DNA from: an uncultured Candidatus Melainabacteria bacterium
GTDB taxonomy: Bacteria; Cyanobacteriota; Vampirovibrionia; Gastranaerophilales; Gastranaerophilaceae
Assembly (NCBI GenBank): GCA_934717855.1
Contig: CAKUZI010000001.1
Location: 124,001-188,000 of the forward strand
Length of the DNA stretch: 64,000 nt
Direction of reading: 5' to 3'
Shown here: positions 35,695-43,973 of the stretch, one piece after another
Numbering within the stretch: the first letter of the stretch is position 1
Layout: every line of letters begins with the position of its first letter
Position numbers and translations under genes: made by a program
The notes under the pieces: generated by a model
Told to the model about the DNA's origin: nothing
The model's input: only the letters and a program-made list of their open reading frames with translations
Database searches by the model: none

Positions 35695-37278
35695 ATGAAA
35701 AAATTAATAATTTTTGGAAACAGTGATTTCGCTCAATTGGTGACGTATTATTTAGAAAAGCAGTATGATATTGTCGCATATTGTGTTGATAATGAATATA
35801 TTTCAGGTAATTCTTTTATGGCAAAACCTCTAGTGTCATTAGAAAATGTTAAAGAAATTTATCCCCCTAATGAGTATTGTATGTTTGTTGCTATTGGATA
35901 TCATAAAATGAACACAATAAGGGAAGAAAAGTTTAAATATTTAAAAGAATTAGGTTATTCTTTTGCTACTTATATTCATCCGTCTGCAGTTATAAGTGAA
36001 TCCGCAAGTGTAGGGCAGAATTGTATGATATTTGAAAATTCAGTTATGCAATCATATTCTGTGTTGAATGATTCTTGCATTATGTTTGCTAATTCTACTA
36101 TTTGTCATCATAGTGTTGTTGATCCGTTTTGTTTTATTGCATCAAATGCATGTATAAATGGATATGTTAATATTAAAAATAACTCATTTATTGGGGCAGG
36201 AGCTGTGATAAGGGATAAAATCACAATAGGACATCATAATTTAATTGGAGCGGGTTGTGTAATTCAAGAAGATTCTTCTCCATTTATGGTATATAAAAAT
36301 ACCTTGTCGGCAAAGGAGCAAGGAGAGTATAAAATGCCATCAAAAATAAAAAGAATAGCGCTATATTCATTTTATGATGCACAAGGAATTGTTGATGATT
36401 ATGTGATTTTTCAATTAAAATCATTTAGAGTTTATTTTGAAGAAATTCATGTAGTAGTAAATGGTTTTTTGCAAGAAGAAAGTAAAATAAAGTTAAAGTC
36501 TATTGTTGATGGGGTTTTAATTCGAGAGAATGTTGGGTTTGATGCTTGGGGATACAAAAAATTAATAGAAAAATTAGGCTATAATAAATTAGCAGAGTAT
36601 GATGAGGTTATTTGCTTTAATCATACTTGTTATGGACCGATTTTCCCTGTTGATGCGATGTTTAGTAAAATGGCTGTTGAAGATTGTGATTTTTGGGGAT
36701 TGTATTTTTCTAAAGCACCAAAAGCAAAAATATATAATCAAGGCAAACATATTCCTAGTTATTTTGTTGCGTATAAAAAAACATTAGTTAAAAGTTCCGC
36801 ATTTAAAGAGTTTTGGGATAATTTACCAGAGTTGAATACATATAATGATGCTGTAAAATTATATGAACAATCTCAAACTCCATTTTTTGAATTGAAAGGG
36901 TTTAAGGTTAGAACAGTATTTGACTTTAAAAAATATGAAAATATTTCAGAGTGGTGGTTTATAGAAAAACAAGCGGAAATATTAATTAATGATAAACTTC
37001 CACTATTGAAACGTCGACCATTTTTTAAAAATAAAAAAGGGAGAATTAATGGAAGTTTTTATAGAAAAGTTATTCCATTTCTAAAAGAAAATACTTCGTA
37101 TGACACAAATTTGATATATGAGAATTTAAAAAGAACTCAGGATATTTTAAATATAAAAAATAATATATTTTATTGGAAAGTTTTAGCTTTATTGGGAAAT
37201 GAAAAATATAAAAATAGGTTGAAAAACATGATTACAAGTAGTGAGGTTAAAAATATTTTTGGAATATTTGAAAATTAA
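35695..37278 (+). CDS. NeuD-like acyltransferase fused to a RgpF-type rhamnan synthesis domain
   Basis: A 527-residue fusion. Residues 1-205 match NeuD/PglD-type sugar O/N-acyltransferases: a small Rossmann domain (KLIIFGNSDFAQLVTYYLE) and a left-handed beta-helix of hexapeptide repeats (ATYIHPSAVI, IGAGAVIRDKITIGHHNLIGAG), ending in the FMVYKN loop. Residues 215-440 match the RgpF/rhamnan synthesis F family: RIALYSFYDAQGIVDDYV, NVGFDAWGYKKLIE, YDEVICFNHTCYGPIFPVD, HIPSYFVAYKKTLV. One protein could acylate a sugar and transfer it. Two bases separate it from the WbqC-like gene. Confidence 0.85.
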   Translation: MKKLIIFGNSDFAQLVTYYLEKQYDIVAYCVDNEYISGNSFMAKPLVSLENVKEIYPPNEYCMFVAIGYHKMNTIREEKFKYLKELGYSFATYIHPSAVISESASVGQNCMIFENSVMQSYSVLNDSCIMFANSTICHHSVVDPFCFIASNACINGYVNIKNNSFIGAGAVIRDKITIGHHNLIGAGCVIQEDSSPFMVYKNTLSAKEQGEYKMPSKIKRIALYSFYDAQGIVDDYVIFQLKSFRVYFEEIHVVVNGFLQEESKIKLKSIVDGVLIRENVGFDAWGYKKLIEKLGYNKLAEYDEVICFNHTCYGPIFPVDAMFSKMAVEDCDFWGLYFSKAPKAKIYNQGKHIPSYFVAYKKTLVKSSAFKEFWDNLPELNTYNDAVKLYEQSQTPFFELKGFKVRTVFDFKKYENISEWWFIEKQAEILINDKLPLLKRRPFFKNKKGRINGSFYRKVIPFLKENTSYDTNLIYENLKRTQDILNIKNNIFYWKVLALLGNEKYKNRLKNMITSSEVKNIFGIFEN

Positions 37279-37299
37279 AATATAAGCGAGAAAAAAATA

Positions 37300-38265
37300 A
37301 TGAATAAAGAATATTTTATAAATTTGGTAAAATATCCAATATCAGGAAAAGCAAGAAAGTATATAAAGCAATACAATGAACTACAAAGTGCTAATAAAAT
37401 CAAATTAATTATGACGCTTGTTGTAAGAAATGAAGAAGATATATTAGAGAAAAATATTCGTTTTCATAGTGCGATGGGAGTTGATGGATTTATTGTTGTG
37501 AACCATAAGTCAACAGATAAAACTTCTGATATATTAGAAAAACTAAAAAATGAAAATATTGTATTAGATGTTTTAGAAAAGAATTCGCCAAATCATCAGC
37601 ACCATAAGTGGGTCAATGAAATGATTAAATTGGCGCAAAAAAAATATAAGGCAGATTGGGTCATTAATGCGGATGCTGATGAATTTTATTATTCTAAGGA
37701 TTTAGATTTGAAAAAAAGTATTTATAAATATTCTAAGGCTGGTGTAAATGCATTGTGGCTTGATTCAACAATGGTATTTCCTGAAGATGTGGAGAATTTT
37801 TGGGAAAACAAATTTTGGTGTGTAAAAAGATTACAAAATTTTGAATATGAAAAAAACAGCTTTTTTAAAGATAAAAAATATGGAGATTTTTGCACTAAAG
37901 AAGTTTGTCCTAAAATTATTCATGCTACAAAAGGCTTTATTTCGACAACTGACGGGAATCATTATGTTAAGATGACTAAATTAAAGCAAGTTCCTTGTTC
38001 TGAAATAGTTTTGTATCACTACCATGTTAGAAGTTATAAAGGTTTTGAGGGCAAAATTAAGCGTTGGGCCGATTCTGCAAAATATATGCCAAATTATCAA
38101 GGAGAGCATATAAAACAGATGATAGAAGTTTATAATGCAGGAAAATTAAGAGATCGTTTTGATGAGTATTATGGAGAGGAAATAAGAAATCAATTAATAA
38201 ATTTCGGATTAGTCGCAATTGATAATTCTGTTCATAATTTTATGGAATGGAAAGGACTTATATAA
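37300..38265 (+). CDS. Glycosyltransferase of the GT2_4 type
   Basis: A 321-residue protein of the PF13704-like GT2 group. KLIMTLVVRNEEDILEKNI, GFIVVNHKSTDKTSDIL (the sugar-nucleotide stretch), ADWVINADADEFYY (DxD) and LYHYHVRSYKGFEGKIKRW (family His-rich C-terminal motif) are present. No membrane helix. AAAAAAATA before the ATG offers no clear ribosome site, consistent with coupling. The next gene starts immediately after its stop. Confidence 0.87.
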   Translation: MNKEYFINLVKYPISGKARKYIKQYNELQSANKIKLIMTLVVRNEEDILEKNIRFHSAMGVDGFIVVNHKSTDKTSDILEKLKNENIVLDVLEKNSPNHQHHKWVNEMIKLAQKKYKADWVINADADEFYYSKDLDLKKSIYKYSKAGVNALWLDSTMVFPEDVENFWENKFWCVKRLQNFEYEKNSFFKDKKYGDFCTKEVCPKIIHATKGFISTTDGNHYVKMTKLKQVPCSEIVLYHYHVRSYKGFEGKIKRWADSAKYMPNYQGEHIKQMIEVYNAGKLRDRFDEYYGEEIRNQLINFGLVAIDNSVHNFMEWKGLI

Positions 38266-39057
38266 GTGAAAAATTTTTTTCAAAACAAATTTGATTTTGT
38301 AGTATCAATTGGAGAGGATTGCGCTTGTACTTCTTACTTAAGAAGATGTAAGTTGCAACATAACTCTTATCCATTTGATTGGCTTACTAATGCGTCTTTG
38401 GGAAGTAGAATAGACTTAATTATTGATAATTTTCTTGATTTTTTTAACATTGAAGATTTAAAAGAGTTAAAGAAAAAAGCCAATAATCATAATGATAAAG
38501 TCTTTGATTTGTATGAAAATATTAAAAATGGATTTTATTTTTATCACGATTTTCCTGCCAATATTCCTTTAGAGCAAGCTTATGTTTCTGTTAAAGAAAA
38601 GTACGAACGCCGTATTAGACGTTTTTACAAAGAAATAGGTGATGCAAATAAGATATTATTTATATGGTTAAGCCATTCAAAACAACATACAGAACAAGAA
38701 ATAGTTTTAGAGTACAAAAAATTAAAAGAAAAATTTGAATTAAAAGAAATATTTTTGCTAATTATTGAAAACAGTCAATCCAAATCAATTAAAGTTTTAG
38801 AAAATGCTCACATCTTGATGATTTCCCAAGATACAATTTCAGACGATAAAAAACATCATTATGACCAAACTATGGGGAATAAAACAAATAATTTAAGGAT
38901 TTTTAGGCAAATTAAACTAAATCTTACGTTTAAAGAAAAAGTGAAAAAACTATCTTTTTCAATTTGTGTTGCTTTAACAAATTTGATTTTTGTAAAAAGA
39001 GTTAGGACAATTGCTAAAGGGAAATTGAACAAGGCGTTTTATCATACAAAATTGTAA
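38266..39057 (+). CDS. DUF1796 family putative cysteine peptidase
   Basis: A 263-residue protein of the DUF1796 (papain-like cysteine peptidase, putative) family. VVSIGEDCACTSYLRRCKLQ, SYPFDWLTN and FYFYHDFP in order are its hallmark. Candidate catalytic Cys is in EDCACTS and His in HDFP or LSHSKQHTE. Family members usually lie in surface-glycan clusters and their role is unproved; transferase-associated action is possible. The start is GTG directly after the previous TAA. It is the last gene of the operon. Confidence 0.85.
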   Translation: MKNFFQNKFDFVVSIGEDCACTSYLRRCKLQHNSYPFDWLTNASLGSRIDLIIDNFLDFFNIEDLKELKKKANNHNDKVFDLYENIKNGFYFYHDFPANIPLEQAYVSVKEKYERRIRRFYKEIGDANKILFIWLSHSKQHTEQEIVLEYKKLKEKFELKEIFLLIIENSQSKSIKVLENAHILMISQDTISDDKKHHYDQTMGNKTNNLRIFRQIKLNLTFKEKVKKLSFSICVALTNLIFVKRVRTIAKGKLNKAFYHTKL

Positions 39058-39070
39058 GAAGTATAATTTA

Positions 39071-39092
39071 CTTGTTTTTATAATAAAACAAG
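39071..39092. terminator. Weak hairpin between glycan operon and tRNA-Phe
   Basis: 8-bp stem (39071-39078 with 39085-39092), 6-nt loop. There is no clean T-run on either side, so termination strength is doubtful. Confidence 0.4.
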
Positions 39093-39102
39093 ACAAAAAA
39101 TA

Positions 39103-39175
39103 TGCCGCAACTCGGAATTGAACCAAGGACACAGGGATTTTCAGTCCCTTGCTCTACCAACTGAGCTATTGCGGC
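39103..39175 (-). tRNA. tRNA-Phe, anticodon GAA
   Basis: 73-nt cloverleaf: acceptor GCCGCAA/TTGCGGC, D loop AGTTGGTA, anticodon stem AGGGA/TCCCT around CTGAAAA, T arm CTTGG-TTCAATT-CCGAG, discriminator A. CCA is not encoded; a T-rich stretch follows. It borders the right end of the glycan operon. Confidence 0.97.
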
Positions 39176-39312
39176 ATACTTTTATTAAATTCTATTTAAT
39201 TATCAATTTAAAAACTGTAGGCAATAAAATATTCTTTGGAGTAAATGGTTGCAAATATTCAATTGCCATACTTTTTATTATACTTACTGAATTTTTTCAG
39301 TCAAGGACTTTT

Positions 39313-39861
39313 TTATTGTGCGCTTGGAGCTACGTACAATGTAACATTACGCCCTTCTAGTTGAGGTTTCTTTTCAATTACAACCGGCATGTTTTCCATG
39401 TCTTTAAGGAATTTATTTGCCAAATCAAACGCAAGGTTTGAATGTTGCATCTCACGACCTCTCAACATGATTACAATTTTTACTTTATTGCCTTGAGCAA
39501 TAAATTTCTCAAGACTTTTTATTCTAACTTGGTAATCATGGGTATCAATTTTATAACGAATTTTTATTTCTTTTACGTCAACAGTGTGTTGCTTCTTTTT
39601 AGCTTCCTTGGCGCGTTTTTCTAATTCGTACTTATATTTTCCATAATTTAAAATCTTTGCAACCGGTGGCTCTTGGTTAGGATTGATTAGAACTAAATCT
39701 AAGTCTGCGTCATAAGCCATCTGCAATGCTACAGATGTTTTTACAACTCCCTTGTTATCGCCATCTTGATCAATTAATCTAACTTCTTTAGAGCGAATTC
39801 TTTCATTCATAATCGCTTGGTTTTTGTTGTTTCTATTGTTTCTGTTGTCAGTAGGTGCTAT
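39313..39861 (-). CDS. infC: Translation initiation factor IF-3, probable AUA start
   Basis: IF-3 binds the 30S subunit and checks start-codon pairing. NERIRSKEVRLIDQDGDNKGV, the N-domain, and the C-domain KKKQHTVDVKEIKIRYKIDTHDY, LRGREMQHSNLA and KPQLEGRNVTLYVAP are canonical. AGGAG (39870-39874) is followed after 8 bases by ATA at 39861, giving a 182-residue protein with a normal-length N-terminus. The first in-frame ATG (39810) has no ribosome site and would remove the family N-terminus. A near-cognate start matches the known AUU/AUC/AUA starts of infC used for self-control. rpmI and rplT, often downstream, are absent here. Confidence 0.92.
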   Translation of the reverse strand: MAPTDNRNNRNNKNQAIMNERIRSKEVRLIDQDGDNKGVVKTSVALQMAYDADLDLVLINPNQEPPVAKILNYGKYKYELEKRAKEAKKKQHTVDVKEIKIRYKIDTHDYQVRIKSLEKFIAQGNKVKIVIMLRGREMQHSNLAFDLANKFLKDMENMPVVIEKKPQLEGRNVTLYVAPSAQ

Positions 39862-40092
39862 TGTCGTATCTCCTATATTGTATTTACAAGTGTTATGGTA
39901 GCACAAAAATTGATTTTTTTGCACTTTTACAAATAAAAAAACATTGTAACGAAATGTAAATTTGTTCAAAAAATTGCCTGAATCGCTTTTGTATAGACTG
40001 TTTTAGATATGTTTTGGTAAAAAGTGCTATTAAAGTTTTTTTTGAAAAATCCGTTACATATTATACCTGATGGATTAATAAAGGAGTTATAT

Positions 40093-40248
40093 ATGATTAT
40101 TGCAGACAAAGGGAACCAACAAGAAACACAAGAAGTTTTTTTAGACTTGAACAATGGAGAGTATTTACAATTTGATATGACACTTCAAATGCAAATACTG
40201 TTTGATGATGTCATGACATTTATTTCAAGAACAGATTTTGAAGTATAA
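40093..40248 (+). CDS. 51-residue acidic small protein
   Basis: A small unassigned protein starting at ATG 40093 with AAAGGAG six bases upstream; the longer in-frame ATG at 40024 lacks such a site. It is acidic (DKGNQQETQEVFLDLNNGEYL, FDDVMTFISRTDFEV) with no membrane segment or Cys. It has its own terminator, so it looks like a real single gene. Function unknown. Confidence 0.7.
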   Translation: MIIADKGNQQETQEVFLDLNNGEYLQFDMTLQMQILFDDVMTFISRTDFEV

Positions 40249-40268
40249 AATTAAATATTTAAAAATTG

Positions 40269-40296
40269 AGAGAATGTTAAAATTTTAACATTCTCT
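40269..40296 (+). terminator. Intrinsic terminator
   Basis: 14-bp inverted repeat with no formal loop (AGAGAATGTTAAAA and its complement), followed by TTTTT. Inner A-T pairs would open to form the loop. Confidence 0.85.
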
Positions 40297-40376
40297 TTTT
40301 TGTTACAATTTATAGTAAAATAACGATGTTCGTGTAATAATAACAATATTAAAATTGTTTTAAAGAGGGATAATTT

Positions 40377-42494
40377 ATGAATAAACTTGTAAAATTCGTG
40401 TGTATTACTTCTTTGGGGCTATGTAGTATTTGCCCATGTTTTGCCGGATTTAAGGAACACTTTGATTTAGGACAGCAATATTTATCAAATTTTCAATATT
40501 CAGGTGCTATTACAGAATTTAAAAGTGCGTTAAGAATAAATTATTTGGATAATTCTGCGCGATTGGGGCTAATTAATTCGTATTTAGCAAGAGCAACATA
40601 CTACGCCAATACAGACCATGATTACAAAAAGGCCGGAGATGATTATCGCGCAGCATTGTTTTATTTGACAATTTATCCTAACGCAAATCAAGTTAAAAAC
40701 TCTGCACAAACGATTGTTTTGGTTAGTTCTAATTTGAACAAATGTTTAAATGCTATAGATTTTGATACATCTGCTCAAAACAGGTATGCAACAGCGAAAC
40801 AACTTAGAGCAGAGGGAAATTTCGCTTCTGCCGGATATGAATTTAATCAGGCTTTGTCGGATGAAAATTTTGTAAAAGATAGCTTGCAACAGACAGCAGA
40901 TATTTTGAAAGTTTTAGGAAACGATCCGAAAGCAGTTGAATATTATAAAAAAGCTGTTGCAGTTGCGCCAAATGACATTCCTCTCAGACTTACTTATGCG
41001 CAGTTATTAGATAAATTAGGTCAAGAGGATGCCTCTGTTGATGAATATAATTACATTTTGTCAAAAACGACTGATAATAAAGATGTTTTGTATACGTTAG
41101 AGCGAATTTATAAACGAAAACTGGAAGATTCCCCAAATGACGGATCTATTACTGCCAATTTAGGTGCGATTATGCAAAAAGAGGGTAATTATGATGAAGC
41201 TTTGAGATATTATTCAAAGGCAGAATATTTAGACCCGTCAAACACCAATACAAGATTAAATGTAGGAACTCTTTATCAGCAAAAAGGAGATTATAAAACT
41301 GCAATAACAGCATATGATTCTATATTGATACTTAATCCGAATAATGTTCAGGCAAATCTTTATAAAGCTCAATCTCTAGCGTCGTTGGGGGATAAAAAAG
41401 GAGCATTGGAGTTATATAAAAAAGTAGCACTGTTGGATCCGGATAATGAAACTGTTCAAGCAGATATGATAAGTATGGTTAAGGATACAATGACTATTCC
41501 TCAATTTATTGAATATGTGAAGAAAAATTATTCAAATAATGCGGGAGATATTTTATATGACTATGCGCTTGATTTACATAAAAAAGAAAAATTGGCAGAT
41601 GCAATTTGTTTGTATAACGAAGTAATAAAATTGGACAATGACAATTCTGAAGCTTATGTAAATTTGGCAATTGCTCAAGGACAAGAAAAAAAATATGATC
41701 AGGCTTTAGCTACGATTAATACTGCAAAATCAAAGTTTAGTGATAATTCTCAAATAACAGCAACAGAATTGTCGTTAAAATCTCAATATATGGATGAAAA
41801 ACTTGAAATAGCAGGAAATTATTATAATAATAAAGATTATCAGAATGCGATAAATGAATATTTAAAAATTACTCCGGCAACGGCAGATACAATGCTTGGT
41901 GTTGCTTCAGCGTATCAAAATTTGAATAATACAGATAAAGCGATTGAATATTACAAACAAGCCTTAAATTTAGCTCCGACAAATTCTGACATAGCTTTTT
42001 ATATTGCATCTTTATATGCAGATAAGGAGGATATGGAGAATGCAAAAACTTTTGCTCAAAAGTCATTGGCTTTAAATAAAACCAATAAACAGGCTCAAGA
42101 TTTATTGAAAAGTATTTCAGAAAACATAGAGGCTCAGAATTTGGATAAAGCGATTGCATTATTTGATGCCGGTAAGTATTCTGAAAGTTTGTCTTTAATT
42201 AATAATATTTTGGCAAATGATACAAAAAATGCTTATGCCTTGTATTATAGAGGAATGATTTATGACGCTCAGAAAAATTACAATTCAGCAATAAATGATT
42301 ACAAAAAAGCAATTAGCGTAAATCCTGAATTGATGATTGTTAATTACTTAATTGGGGTCGATTATGATATGTTAGAACAGTATAAAAATGCTATGTCATA
42401 TTACAAAGCGTTTACTGCTACATATTCTGAAGACGATGATTATCTGAAATATGCAAAAACAAGAATAGGTGAATTAGCCCCTTATGTCAAATAA
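40377..42494 (+). CDS. Exported TPR-repeat protein
   Basis: A 705-residue protein with a Sec signal peptide (MNKLVKFVCITSLGLCSIC then PCFA, cleavage near residue 23) and then TPR units for nearly the whole length. Examples are DPKAVEYYKKAVAVAPND, NYDEALRYYSKAEYLDPSN, DYKTAITAYDSILILNPNN, NYNSAINDYKKAISVNPE. Probably a periplasmic or outer-surface scaffold for protein contacts, perhaps for pilus or glycan export, though nothing pins the partner. AGAGGG precedes the ATG. It overlaps dus by 11 bases, so the two are coupled. Confidence 0.88.
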   Translation: MNKLVKFVCITSLGLCSICPCFAGFKEHFDLGQQYLSNFQYSGAITEFKSALRINYLDNSARLGLINSYLARATYYANTDHDYKKAGDDYRAALFYLTIYPNANQVKNSAQTIVLVSSNLNKCLNAIDFDTSAQNRYATAKQLRAEGNFASAGYEFNQALSDENFVKDSLQQTADILKVLGNDPKAVEYYKKAVAVAPNDIPLRLTYAQLLDKLGQEDASVDEYNYILSKTTDNKDVLYTLERIYKRKLEDSPNDGSITANLGAIMQKEGNYDEALRYYSKAEYLDPSNTNTRLNVGTLYQQKGDYKTAITAYDSILILNPNNVQANLYKAQSLASLGDKKGALELYKKVALLDPDNETVQADMISMVKDTMTIPQFIEYVKKNYSNNAGDILYDYALDLHKKEKLADAICLYNEVIKLDNDNSEAYVNLAIAQGQEKKYDQALATINTAKSKFSDNSQITATELSLKSQYMDEKLEIAGNYYNNKDYQNAINEYLKITPATADTMLGVASAYQNLNNTDKAIEYYKQALNLAPTNSDIAFYIASLYADKEDMENAKTFAQKSLALNKTNKQAQDLLKSISENIEAQNLDKAIALFDAGKYSESLSLINNILANDTKNAYALYYRGMIYDAQKNYNSAINDYKKAISVNPELMIVNYLIGVDYDMLEQYKNAMSYYKAFTATYSEDDDYLKYAKTRIGELAPYVK

Positions 42495-43464
42495 CGAAAG
42501 AGTAAATAAATTAATAAAAGCACATGTATCGTTAGCGCCAATGGCTGGAATTACCGATTATGTTTTGAGGACACTTGTAAGACGATACTCGCCGGATGCA
42601 CTTTTAACAACAGAGATGATAAGTTCTGAATATTTGGCTCAAACTTTAAATGGCAGAAGCGGAGTAGAAATTTTAAAACGAGATGAAAATCATTCTCCAA
42701 TATCATATCAAATTAGTGGTCATAAACCACATATGATGAAACAGGCATCAGAATTTTTGTCTCAATATGCCGATATGGTTGATATAAATATGGGATGTCC
42801 TGTAAAAAAAGTCGTTGGAGGACAGGATGGGTGTGCATTGATGCGAAATCCGGATTTGGCTTCTGATTTAGTGAAAGCGGTTAAGGACGGGACAGATAAA
42901 CCAGTCAGTGTGAAATTTAGACTTGGTTATACCGTTGATGAAATGAATTATGTTGAATTTGGACAAAAAATGCAGGAAGCAGGTGCAGAATTTATAACAA
43001 TTCATGGTAGAACTCGTTCTCAAATGTATTCCGGACATGCGGATTGGGCGAAAATCAAAGCATTAAAAGAAAATGTTGATATACCTGTTTTTGCAAACGG
43101 AGATATTTTAACAGTGGATGATGCAATTCAATGTTTAGAACTTTCATGTGCTGATGGAGTCGCTGTTGGAAGAGGGGCAATTGGAGATCCTACTCTTATT
43201 GCAAGGATTGCACATTATTTAAAAACAGGTGAAAAGTTGCCAATTCCACCTTTAGAAGAAAGAGTTGAGATGTTAAAATTTCATTTGAATGAAGAAATTA
43301 AGTTAAGAGGAGAAAAAGTTGCAATTAAATTTATGCGAAAATTTTATCCTTATTATTTGGCAGGTTTTACAAATGCGAAAGTTTTACGTTCGCAGTTGGT
43401 AGTGGAAGAAAGTTATGAAAAAATAATGGGAATGTTAAATAATTTAAGTTTTATTAATGTGTAA
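42484..43464 (+). CDS. dusB: tRNA-dihydrouridine synthase
   Basis: FMN enzyme that reduces uridine to dihydrouridine in the tRNA D-loop. TIM-barrel start LAPMAGITDYVLRTL, TTEMISSEYL, DINMGCPVKKVVGG with the catalytic Cys, VSVKFRLGY, ITIHGRTRSQMYSG, FANGDILT and AVGRGAIGDP (FMN phosphate) all fit the Dus family; DusB is the commonest bacterial type. 326 residues. The ATG lies inside the end of the TPR gene. Confidence 0.94.
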   Translation: MSNNERVNKLIKAHVSLAPMAGITDYVLRTLVRRYSPDALLTTEMISSEYLAQTLNGRSGVEILKRDENHSPISYQISGHKPHMMKQASEFLSQYADMVDINMGCPVKKVVGGQDGCALMRNPDLASDLVKAVKDGTDKPVSVKFRLGYTVDEMNYVEFGQKMQEAGAEFITIHGRTRSQMYSGHADWAKIKALKENVDIPVFANGDILTVDDAIQCLELSCADGVAVGRGAIGDPTLIARIAHYLKTGEKLPIPPLEERVEMLKFHLNEEIKLRGEKVAIKFMRKFYPYYLAGFTNAKVLRSQLVVEESYEKIMGMLNNLSFINV

Positions 43465-43525
43465 ATAAAATTTATAGCAAAAAATTTTTTTTACGAGCGT
43501 TAATTGCTTTGCAAAGGAGATAATT

Positions 43526-43903
43526 ATGAAAACATCTATAATATCACCAAAATTAATAGCTTCAAAGCCTAAAGTATTTAATTCTACGCGCGTAGATGGG
43601 GTGCGCTTAATAGAACAAAAATTTACTCCACAAACAGGTTCATATCCTTTAATATCTGTAAATAAGATTTTAGATGGAACAAAAGTAAACGCTGAATGTA
43701 CTATTAAAGAATTTGCCAATGGCTCAAGATTAGAAATTTATAAAATGAAAGACACAGTCCTTAGGTTTGTTAAAAATAAATTTGGAGAAATATTGTCATT
43801 TAAATATCATGGTGCAGGAGAAAAAGGAAATATCCCACGCGAAAATATAATTGAAAATATAAAATTATCTTTTGCATCAAAAGTTCGCAGTTTGCTTGAA
43901 TAA
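43526..43903 (+). CDS. Small protein of unknown function
   Basis: A 125-residue protein I do not recognise. No signal peptide; basic and beta-rich (TSIISPKLIASKPKVFNSTR, CTIKEFANGSRLEIYKMKDTVLRF, NKFGEILSFKYHGAGEKG). AAAGGAG precedes the ATG at a good distance. Its N-terminus lacks the MxI[SN] opening of the lineage proteins. It is convergent with argS. Confidence 0.75.
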   Translation: MKTSIISPKLIASKPKVFNSTRVDGVRLIEQKFTPQTGSYPLISVNKILDGTKVNAECTIKEFANGSRLEIYKMKDTVLRFVKNKFGEILSFKYHGAGEKGNIPRENIIENIKLSFASKVRSLLE

Positions 43904-43916
43904 CAATATAGAAAAA

Positions 43917-43937
43917 GCCCGAAGGGGGGCTTCGGGC
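43917..43937 (-). terminator. Terminator of argS
   Basis: 8-bp GC-rich stem (GCCCGAAG/CTTCGGGC) with a 5-nt loop. On the minus strand it is followed by CTTTTTC, so it serves argS, 37 bases past its stop. Confidence 0.85.
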
Positions 43938-43973
43938 AGAAATTTGAGTTATTTATGAAATTGAACTTATATT

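Noticed and set aside
39058..39180. tRNA-Phe as the attachment site of a glycan genomic island
   Set aside because: I found no second copy of the tRNA 3' end at the left side of the glycan region and no integrase, so island status is unsupported.
40024..40092. Longer start for the small protein at 40093
   Set aside because: The upstream ATG lacks a ribosome site, while ATG 40093 has AAAGGAG at ideal distance.
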